The notes beneath the pieces were generated by a model. That model did no database searches. It was not told the DNA's origin and was given only the letters and a program-made list of their open reading frames with translations. From Actinomycetes bacterium (GTDB lineage Bacteria > Actinomycetota > Actinomycetes > Propionibacteriales > Propionibacteriaceae), in the NCBI GenBank assembly GCA_029778515.1, contig JAKOQD010000132.1:1-8167 (forward strand): DNA of 8,167 nt, given 5' to 3'. Position numbers and translations under genes: made by a program. This document shows, piece by piece, positions 1-5,247 of this stretch (its first letter is position 1; each line of letters starts with the position of its first letter).

Positions 1-8
1 ATCTTCCC

Positions 9-358
9 ATGAGCGAACTGAGCTTCGGCGAGCGACTCAGGACTCGTCGCGCAGCCGCACGCGTGAGCCAGCGTGAGCTGGCTCGAACCTCAGGCGTCAA
101 GCAACCGCTGATCGCCGCCATCGAAACCGGAGCCCGCCAGCCAAGCGAGGCCGTCCGAACGGCTCTCGAAGAAGCGATCCAGGTGCGCCCATCCCGACTG
201 CTCGAACTGGCGCGCGATCAGGTGCTAGCTGCTGTGCAGGCGATCGGCGGCGAGGACGTCCGGGTCTTCGGCTCCGTCGCCCGCAGGTCGACGTGGTCTC
301 CACGGGCAGTTCAGGCCCGGTGTTGACCCGGGCACTCGCGGAAGCGGTGGCCCTGTGA
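9..358 (+). pseudogene. XRE-HTH/MNT nucleotidyltransferase antitoxin, internally deleted and frameshifted
   Basis: The open frame from ATG 9 to the stop at 326 gives 105 aa. Residues about 5-60 form an XRE helix-turn-helix (SQRELARTSGVKQPLIAAIE, with the ARQPS turn typical of Cro/C1). Residues 85-92 read VFGSVAR, the start of the MNT-type nucleotidyltransferase motif GSxxRG...D-x-D. The expected catalytic Asp-x-Asp segment never follows. Instead another frame, from about 287 to TGA 356-358, reads VDVVSTG ... ALAEAVAL, which looks like the C-terminal end of the same domain. The simplest reading is one gene that lost roughly 35-45 catalytic codons in a deletion whose length is not a multiple of three. 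In the MntA family the domain AMPylates and neutralises the HEPN toxin; here that activity should be lost, while the DNA-binding domain could still act as an autorepressor. The 105-aa product may still be made. Upstream signals lie outside the window. Confidence 0.72.
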
Positions 359-690
359 CCGACGACCGGGTTGCTCGCCGGCTTGAAGACCTGGCTCAGA
401 TCGGCGCCGAGGCCGCCTACCTGGTCGCCAAAGGTGCGGACGCCTATCTGGCCGACACGATGGACGGTGCGCTCCTCCAAGACGCCGGCGAACGAATCCT
501 GATCAAGATCGCGACTGTCGCCGAGAAGCTGCCAAACGACTTCAAGGCAGCCCATCCGGACATCGACTGGGCCGGCATCAACCGGATGCGCAATCTGGTC
601 GCACACCACTGCGGCAAGGTCAATGACGACTTGATGTGGCAGGCGCTCACCGGCCGTATCCCGAATCTTGTGAACCGCATCGTCGCCTAG
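355..690 (+). CDS. HEPN (HepT/DUF86-type) toxin
   Basis: This 111-aa protein starts at GTG 355, which overlaps the old antitoxin stop as GTGA, so translation was probably coupled to it. It is mostly alpha-helical. The C-terminal third carries the HEPN ribonuclease core: R79-N-L-V-A-H84, i.e. RX4H, preceded by DWAGINRM and followed by a helix ending at I109. HepT toxins of MNT/HEPN pairs are RNases of about this length, and MntA neutralises them by AMPylating the tyrosine in RX4HXY. Here that position is C86 (codon TGC at 610-612), one A-to-G change away from Tyr (TAC). The catalytic R and H are kept and the frame is uninterrupted although the antitoxin is broken. Either the toxin is weakened by other means or it is controlled differently. 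It is cytoplasmic. Family assignment is firm; activity is not known from sequence. Confidence 0.8.
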   Translation: MTDDRVARRLEDLAQIGAEAAYLVAKGADAYLADTMDGALLQDAGERILIKIATVAEKLPNDFKAAHPDIDWAGINRMRNLVAHHCGKVNDDLMWQALTGRIPNLVNRIVA

Positions 691-727
691 CCCGCCGCGT
701 CGGTCACGGCCGGTGTGGCAATGCACC

Positions 728-768
728 AAAACGGCCCCTGACCAGGGGTTTCACCTGATCAGGGGCCG
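728..768 (-). terminator. Intrinsic terminator of tRNA-Tyr
   Basis: Two 15-nt arms (732-746 and 754-768) enclose a 7-nt loop. Read on the minus strand, every position pairs; the single C/A mismatch on the plus strand (742 with 758) becomes a G-U wobble in minus-strand RNA. The stem is followed on the minus strand by TTTT (728-731). It lies 6 nt beyond the tRNA 3' end, so it is a rho-independent terminator for that transcript. The hairpin also sits 41 nt behind the HEPN stop and may block convergent read-through, but there is no T tract on the plus side. Confidence 0.85.
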
Positions 769-773
769 ATGCG

Positions 774-855
774 TGGCAGGTGTAGGGTTCGAACCTACGT
801 AGGCTTAGCCGACGGTTTTACAGACCGCTCCCTTTGGCCACTCGGGCAACCTGCC
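774..855 (-). tRNA. tRNA-Tyr (anticodon GTA)
   Basis: The minus strand folds as a class II tRNA of 82 nt. The acceptor 5' GGCAGGT pairs with 3' ACCTGCC (775-781), and the discriminator base is A (774). The anticodon loop CTGTAAA gives GTA. A long variable arm, typical of bacterial tRNA-Tyr, precedes the T arm GTAGG-TTCGAAC-CCTAC. CCA is not encoded. The gene stands alone in this window and is followed by a strong terminator. It lies between two eroded accessory genes. Confidence 0.97.
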
Positions 856-866
856 GTGCGTCGGAC

Positions 867-896
867 ACTGTAGCAAAACGCGCGAGCGGTCACGAA
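867..896 (-). promoter_or_regulatory. Possible tRNA-Tyr promoter
   Basis: On the minus strand a TACAGT box (867-872) lies 11 nt before the mature tRNA 5' end, a suitable place for a -10 element. The -35 candidate (about 890-896, TTCGTG) matches consensus poorly. This is a positional inference only. Confidence 0.3.
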
Positions 897-1572
897 TCCG
901 CCTCATTGGGCCAAAACACGTCCGATCGGACGCGACCCGCGGCCCATCGCCAGATGGACTCACAGCGGACGCGATTCGCGCCGGCGAAGCTCCCGACGCA
1001 GCCGTCGGATGGTCTTGATCCCGACCACGGCCGCTGCCTCAGCCCGCCCACGGTGACCCGGCGTGCCCGGTTTCCCCCACGTCCGCCGAACCATTCGAGC
1101 ACTTCGGCCAGGTCTTCGTCGCCGGCCGGTTGCGCAATCAGCAAACGACCCAGCGCCACCCCCGTCGGTGGCGGCGAGCGCCACGGCTGCGACCAGCGGC
1201 TTGGCGAACCGCACACCGTCCCGTTCATCGACGAACTCGGGAGGAACGTCGGCGGCGTACCAGGCGCTGCCGTCACGCGGCGGTTTCGGCGCTCCGGCGA
1301 GGGTGATCGTGTCGCGAGCGCGGAACGGCGCCAGGCCGCCGCCGGCCGCATCCAGAGCGGATCTTCCCCACCGGCAGGCGTGCGGCGCGCACGCGCACGC
1401 CGCCTGCCAACGCACCCAGCGGACCGTCACGTCAACAGGCCGAACGTAGGTTCCGGGAAGCACCCGAACCAGCTCGCCGACGCGCCAGCCGACTGAGCGT
1501 CGACCGCCGCAGGTCAGCCGCCCGGAAGATGCGCTGGTCGGGCCGTCTCTCCAGAAACAAAGCGGTCACAAT
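890..1572 (-). pseudogene. Degenerate AbiEi-like/DUF559-type protein
   Basis: No single frame is complete, but pieces in order on the minus strand match one family. (1) About 1569-1483: a winged-helix-like start, RIFRAADLRRSTLSRLARR. (2) After a frame change near 1480: GELVRVLPGTYV, then APHACRWGRSAL and DERDGVRFAKPL, down to about 1165. (3) After a second change at a G5 run (1159-1163): EVLEWFGGRGGNRARR and RQRPWS, to about 1020. (4) Mixed frames: KTIRRLRREL, then ANRVRC and GRVRSDVFWP, ending at TGA 890. This order (AbiEi-type antitoxin HTH with LPGxYV, then RGNxRAR and RPWS, then the Asp-containing DVxFP strand of DUF559) is common in actinobacterial proteins annotated as AbiEi-domain/DUF559. 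The endonuclease-like C-terminus is cut off just before the tRNA. I infer a decayed gene with at least three to four frame breaks. Plus-strand open frames here are not protein-like. Family assignment is from memory of motifs, not a search. Confidence 0.5.
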
Positions 1573-1589
1573 GGCATCTTCGGTAAGCC

Positions 1590-1756
1590 GAGCAGATTCC
1601 CGTCAGCGGGTCGACATCGACCCTGTGGATGGCGCGCAACGCGTCCAGGTGCTGTGGAAAACCCGACTCGCCGCGGATCCCGTCCGATCCGTAGCGAAGC
1701 GTCCCGCCGATTGCGGGCGTGACCGCAGATCTGGTGACAATGGACGCAAGCACACC
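1590..1756. other. Unassigned spacer upstream of yajQ
   Basis: No credible gene is visible here. A minus-strand frame across it (with HLDALRAIHRVDVDPLTG) has no recognisable family and overlaps the yajQ start, so it may be either chance or a further remnant of the neighbouring pseudogene. Upstream of yajQ, TTGCGG (1711-1716) and GACAAT (1736-1741) could form a weak promoter with a long 19-nt spacer. Confidence 0.35.
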
Positions 1757-1763
1757 AGGAGGA
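1757..1763 (+). promoter_or_regulatory. Shine-Dalgarno site fixing the yajQ start
   Basis: AGGAGGA ends 3 nt before GTG 1767. The frame stays open upstream to another GTG at 1719, but this near-perfect site and the family N-terminus (SFDIVSKVD a few residues in) both select GTG 1767. Confidence 0.8.
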
Positions 1764-1766
1764 CAC

Positions 1767-2258
1767 GTGGCAGCAGAGAACTCGTTCGACATCGTCAGCA
1801 AGGTCGATCACCAGGAGGTGGACAACGCCCTCAACATGGCCGCCAAGGAGGTGCGCAACCGCTTCGACTTCAAGGGCACGGACGCGTCGATCCGCTGGTC
1901 GGGCGAAGCGATCGAGATGGAGGCCAGCGGCGAGGAGCGGGTGAAGGCCATCCTTGACGTTTTCCAGACCATGCTGGTGCGGCGCAAGATCGACCTGAAG
2001 TCGCTGGACGCCGGCGAGCCGCGGCTCTCGGGCAAGATGTGGAAGCTCACCGCCTCCGTGAAGCAGGGCATCAGCCGGGAGAACGCGGCCAAGATCGCCA
2101 AGCTGATCCGCGACGAGGGCCCCAAGGGCGTGCGCACCCAGGTGCAGGGCGAGGAACTGCGGGTCTTCTCCAAGAAGCGCGACGACCTGCAGGTCGTGCA
2201 GCAACTGGTCCGCGGCGCCGATTACGACTTCGCAGTCCAATTCGACAACTACCGATAG
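1767..2258 (+). CDS. yajQ: YajQ family nucleotide-binding protein
   Basis: The product has 163 aa, the usual family length. The N-terminus [20 protein letters not shown], the F33-DFKGT-D segment and the C-terminal [18 protein letters not shown] and [16 protein letters not shown] are diagnostic of YajQ/DUF520, a small cytoplasmic protein of two ferredoxin-like domains. Family members bind nucleotides; some in Xanthomonas and Pseudomonas bind cyclic di-GMP and act with transcription factors. The actinobacterial role is not settled. The start is GTG 1767, chosen over in-frame GTG 1719 from the Shine-Dalgarno site and the family N-terminus. The PLP-enzyme gene begins 34 nt downstream on the same strand, so co-transcription is possible. 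Confidence 0.93.
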   Translation: MAAENSFDIVSKVDHQEVDNALNMAAKEVRNRFDFKGTDASIRWSGEAIEMEASGEERVKAILDVFQTMLVRRKIDLKSLDAGEPRLSGKMWKLTASVKQGISRENAAKIAKLIRDEGPKGVRTQVQGEELRVFSKKRDDLQVVQQLVRGADYDFAVQFDNYR

Positions 2259-2292
2259 TCGATGGCCCGGTTTCCGAGGGCAGGCCGTTGAC

Positions 2293-3324
2293 GTGGGCGT
2301 CACTCCCTACCTGAGGCTCGACCTGGACGTCCTCGAACGCAACCTGGACGCGATGGCCGCGCACGCCCGCACGCTCGGCCTGGCGCTGCGGCCGCACGCC
2401 AAGACCCACAAATGCCCGCAGATCGCCGACATGCAACTGGCCCGCGGGGCGGTCGGCCTGACCGTCGCGACCATCGGCGAAGCCGAGGTTTTCGCTGCCG
2501 CCGGCGCAGGCGATCTGTTCATCGCCTACCCGCTCTGGGTGGACGCGGACGACGCCGACCGGCTGCATCGCCTGGCTGAGGGCGGCGTCCGGCTGAGGGT
2601 GGGCTGCGACTCGGCCGAGGCCGGCGCCCAACTGCGTGGCCTGCCGGTCGAGCTGGTGGTCGAGATCGACTCCGGCCACCACCGCAGCGGGGTTGCACCC
2701 GCAGCAGCGGGCACGCTCGCGTCCGGGCTTGCCGACCTAGGAATGGCCGTCGCCGGGGTGTTCACCTTCCCAGGACACAGCTACTCGCCGGACGAGGCGT
2801 CGGCTGCCGCTGCGGACGAGGCCGGCGCGTTGGCCCTGGCGGCCGCCGCAATGACCGAGTCCGGAATCTCGGCGCGGGTCATGAGTGGCGGCTCCACCCC
2901 GTCCGCTGCACGCGTGCAGGCCGGTTCGATGACCGAACTGCGTCCGGGTGTCTACGTCTTCGGCGACGCCCAGCAGCTCGAACTCGGCACGATCGACTGG
3001 TCGCAGCTCGCGCTGACCGTCGGGTCCCGCGTCGTTTCGCACGCCCGTGGACGCGTGATCGCAGACGCCGGCAGCAAGGCGCTCGGCGCCGACCGGGCAC
3101 CCTGGACGTCCGGCTACGGCCGGGTCCTGGACGAGCCCGAAGCGCGCATCGTTGCCCTTTCCGAGCACCACGCCACCATCGAGTGGCCGGGAGCCCTGCC
3201 CGCGCTGGGCAGCACGATCCGGATCGTGCCGAACCACGTCTGTAGCGCGGTCAACCTCGCCGAGGAGTACGTGCTGCCCGACGGTGGACGCTGGCCAGTG
3301 GCCGCTCGCGGACGCAACCACTGA
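2293..3324 (+). CDS. D-threonine aldolase/D-serine dehydratase-family PLP enzyme
   Basis: This 343-aa protein has an N-terminal alanine-racemase-like TIM barrel and a C-terminal D-serine dehydratase-like domain. RPHAKTHK supplies the likely PLP lysine (K37). E124-IDSGHHRSG is the conserved barrel strand, and M197-SGGSTPSA is the phosphate-binding loop. PNHVCSAVNL near the C-terminus contains H315 and C317, the His-x-Cys pair that binds the metal in this family. Fold-type III relatives cleave D-threonine to glycine and acetaldehyde, dehydrate D-serine, or act on 3-hydroxy-D-aspartate; the sequence does not decide which. It should be a cytoplasmic enzyme of D-amino-acid breakdown. The start is GTG 2293 (VTPYLRLD follows, as is usual), with only a weak upstream GAGGG. 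Its stop overlaps the next gene's ATG by one base (TGATG). Confidence 0.88.
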   Translation: MGVTPYLRLDLDVLERNLDAMAAHARTLGLALRPHAKTHKCPQIADMQLARGAVGLTVATIGEAEVFAAAGAGDLFIAYPLWVDADDADRLHRLAEGGVRLRVGCDSAEAGAQLRGLPVELVVEIDSGHHRSGVAPAAAGTLASGLADLGMAVAGVFTFPGHSYSPDEASAAAADEAGALALAAAAMTESGISARVMSGGSTPSAARVQAGSMTELRPGVYVFGDAQQLELGTIDWSQLALTVGSRVVSHARGRVIADAGSKALGADRAPWTSGYGRVLDEPEARIVALSEHHATIEWPGALPALGSTIRIVPNHVCSAVNLAEEYVLPDGGRWPVAARGRNH

Positions 3325-4142
3325 TGCGGATCGCCACCGTCAACGTCAACGGCATTCGCGCATCCACCCGCCGCGGTTTCGCCGAATGGTTGGGTGCCCG
3401 CGACTGCGATCTGATCGCCCTGCAGGAGGTGCGCGCCCGGGCCGACCTGGTGCCCGCCGAGGTGGTGGCCGGCTACCACTTCGCCTATCACGAGGGCGAT
3501 CGCGCCGGACGCAATGGCGTGGCATTGCTCAGCCGTGCGCCACTGCTGAACGTACGTCACGGTTTCGATCATCCGTCCGACAGCGAAGGGCGCTACCTCG
3601 AAGCGGACGTGGACCTCAACGGCTGGCGCTTGACCGTCGGCTCGCTCTACCTGCCCAAGGGCGGACGCGCCGACGACACCCCCACCGAGCTGTCCAGATA
3701 CCGGCACAAGCGGCGATTCATGCGTTCGTTCCGTCCGTATCTCACCAGGGCGCGGCTGCGGGCTGCCGCGTCCGGACGGGAGTTCCTGGTGATGGGCGAC
3801 TTCAACGTCGCGCACACCACACTCGACGTCCGGAATTGGCGCTCGAATCAGAAGAACGTCGGTTTCCTGCCCGAGGAGCGGGAGTGGTTCGGCTCGCTGC
3901 TCGGCCCGCGAACGCTCGTGGATGTGGTGCGCCGATTGCATCCGGACACCTACGGCCCCTACTCCTGGTGGAGCTGGCTCGGTAACGCCTTCAACAACGA
4001 CGCCGGCTGGCGGATCGACTACCACCTGGCGACGCCGGGTCTAGCGCGGGCGGCGCTGGTCGGCGGAACCGATCGCGCGGTCAGCTACGAGGCCCGGCTC
4101 AGCGACCACGCGCCCGTGGTGGTCGACTACGCCGACCAGTAG
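3324..4142 (+). CDS. xth: Exodeoxyribonuclease III (AP endonuclease family)
   Basis: This 272-aa protein of the endonuclease/exonuclease/phosphatase fold is the size of ExoIII. Catalytic signposts appear in order: NVNGIR (N7, N9), LQEVR with metal ligand E35, RNGVALLSR, M157-GDFNVAH (D159, N161), GWRIDYHLAT and L-S260-DHAPVVVDY (D261, H262). The family cuts DNA 5' of abasic sites and removes 3' blocks in base-excision repair, using Mg2+. ATG 3324 shares its A with the preceding TGA, so translation is probably coupled to the PLP enzyme, with which no functional link is known. Next downstream is a convergent gene 163 bp away. The family assignment is firm; the exact balance of AP-endonuclease and exonuclease activity cannot be read from sequence. 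Confidence 0.93.
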   Translation: MRIATVNVNGIRASTRRGFAEWLGARDCDLIALQEVRARADLVPAEVVAGYHFAYHEGDRAGRNGVALLSRAPLLNVRHGFDHPSDSEGRYLEADVDLNGWRLTVGSLYLPKGGRADDTPTELSRYRHKRRFMRSFRPYLTRARLRAAASGREFLVMGDFNVAHTTLDVRNWRSNQKNVGFLPEEREWFGSLLGPRTLVDVVRRLHPDTYGPYSWWSWLGNAFNNDAGWRIDYHLATPGLARAALVGGTDRAVSYEARLSDHAPVVVDYADQ

Positions 4143-4162
4143 TCGGTTGATGGGTTCTCCAG

Positions 4163-4209
4163 GTCTCGACCCTTCGACAAGCTCGGGGCAGGCCAAGCTC
4201 GACCAGCCG
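4163..4209. repeat. Possible dispersed intergenic repeat, CTTCGACAAGCTC type
   Basis: The segment contains CTTCGACAAGCTCGGGGCAG followed by a second CAAGCTCGACCAG. The near-duplicate CAAGCTCG blocks (4178-4185 and 4195-4202) and the motif itself resemble short intergenic repeats seen in many copies in actinobacterial genomes. Only one copy is in the window, so its dispersed nature is inferred from memory. Confidence 0.45.
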
Positions 4210-4220
4210 AAAGGTTGCCC

Positions 4221-4250
4221 ACGTCATCCCGGCGAAGGACGGGATCTCGG
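4221..4250. repeat. Possible REP-like palindrome, GTCATCCCGGCGAA type
   Basis: ATCCCG (4226-4231) and CGGGAT (4240-4245) form a 6-bp stem around an 8-nt loop. The sequence follows the widespread pattern GTCATCCCGGCGAA..CGGGATC, in which a longer stem (ATCCCGGC/GCCGGGAT) is usual; here one inner pair is lost. It lies between convergent genes and could also slow read-through, though no T tract is present. Confidence 0.5.
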
Positions 4251-4305
4251 TTCCGATTGGCGAAGACTGGCCACTTTCGCGCCCAAGCGTAGAGGCCGAT
4301 TGGTC

Positions 4306-5247
4306 TCAACCCGCCAGGGGCTCGAAGTAGGCGAGCACCTCGGCTCGGGTGACAGCTTCGATCGAGTCGTGTTGCCATCGGGGGTTGCGGTCGCGGTCCA
4401 CGAGCTGGGCGCGGACGCCCTCGGCAAAATCGTGGCCGGTGGCCAGGCGGACCGCGAGCGCGAGTTCGGTCGGCAGCTGGTCGCCGAGTGCAACCGTGCG
4501 GGCGGCCCGCCGCAGCGCCTCCAGGGTCACGCAGATCGAGATCGGGCTGCGTCCCCGCAGCTCCGCGGCAGCCGCTCGGGCGGCCGGATCGGCGTGCTGC
4601 TCCAGGCGTCCGATGATCTCGGCCGGATCGTCACCGGCATAGCCGTCGGCGATCCAGCCGGCGTCCAGACCGGCGTCCGGCTCACCCACTGAGCCGGCTG
4701 CCACGTCGGCGAGACCCAGCCGGAGCGCGTCCGCCGCACCAACGGACGCACCGGTCAGCGCCAGGTGGGTGCCGATCTCGCCGGGCATCCGGGCCAACAG
4801 CGGCGTCACGAAGACGTCCGGGAACAATCCGATCTGGGTCTCCGGCATTGCCAGGCGACTGGTCGCGTCCACCACCCGCTGGGAGCCGTGCACGCTCAAC
4901 CCCATGCCGCCGCCCATGGTGATGCCGGTCATGACCGCGCGATACGGCTTCGGGAAGCTGGCAATCTGCAGGTTCACGCCGTACTCGGTGGCGAAGAAGG
5001 GGGTCACATCGTCCCCGCTCAGCGCGAGCTCGCGCAACGCGCGCACGTCCGCGCCCGCACACAGCCCACGCTCGCCCGCGCCAGTCAGCTCAACCGATGA
5101 AACCTCGGCATCCGCGGCGAACAACTCCAACGCGTCCCCGATCGCGCGCATCATCGCGACCGTCAACGCGTTGATCTGCCGAGGCCGGTTCAACCTGATC
5201 CGGCCGACCCCGGCCCGCACCTCGACCAGCACCTCGGCTTCGCTCAT
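4306..5247 (-). CDS. 3-hydroxyisobutyryl-CoA hydrolase-like crotonase
   Basis: This 313-aa protein belongs to the enoyl-CoA hydratase/isomerase superfamily. RIRLNRPRQINALT, G61-LCAGADVRAL, the oxyanion-hole loop M111-GGGMGLSVHG and MPETQIGLFPD (E136, D144) follow the 3-hydroxyisobutyryl-CoA hydrolase branch, whose human enzyme uses a Glu/Asp pair with the same spacing. The C-terminal SISICVTLEALRRA and RAQLVDRDRNPRW are also typical, so the protein is full length though slightly short. The reaction would release 3-hydroxyisobutyrate in valine breakdown. Oddly, FPDVGG of the family reads FPDVFV here. The start is ATG 5247, overlapping the upstream mannosyltransferase stop as ATGA; the frame stays open far upstream, but only because it runs antisense-free through that gene. 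A general enoyl-CoA hydratase is the alternative. Confidence 0.85.
   Translation of the reverse strand: MSEAEVLVEVRAGVGRIRLNRPRQINALTVAMMRAIGDALELFAADAEVSSVELTGAGERGLCAGADVRALRELALSGDDVTPFFATEYGVNLQIASFPKPYRAVMTGITMGGGMGLSVHGSQRVVDATSRLAMPETQIGLFPDVFVTPLLARMPGEIGTHLALTGASVGAADALRLGLADVAAGSVGEPDAGLDAGWIADGYAGDDPAEIIGRLEQHADPAARAAAAELRGRSPISICVTLEALRRAARTVALGDQLPTELALAVRLATGHDFAEGVRAQLVDRDRNPRWQHDSIEAVTRAEVLAYFEPLAG

Noticed and set aside
960..1463. Minus-strand 167-codon open frame as an intact gene
   Set aside because: It begins mid-domain (VLPGTYV) with the HTH part in another frame, and its last third loses the family pattern, which continues in a different frame.
834..1496. Plus-strand 220-codon open frame across the tRNA and pseudogene
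   Set aside because: It starts inside the tRNA-Tyr gene, is rich in Arg/Pro/Ser as expected of an antisense GC-rich frame, and shows no domain; minus-strand motifs explain the region better.
1719..1766. Longer yajQ start at GTG 1719
   Set aside because: The extra 16 residues are not typical of the family, and AGGAGGA lies directly before GTG 1767.
1566..2303. Minus-strand 245-codon open frame opposite yajQ
   Set aside because: It mirrors yajQ codons exactly and has no recognisable family; yajQ is unambiguous on the plus strand.
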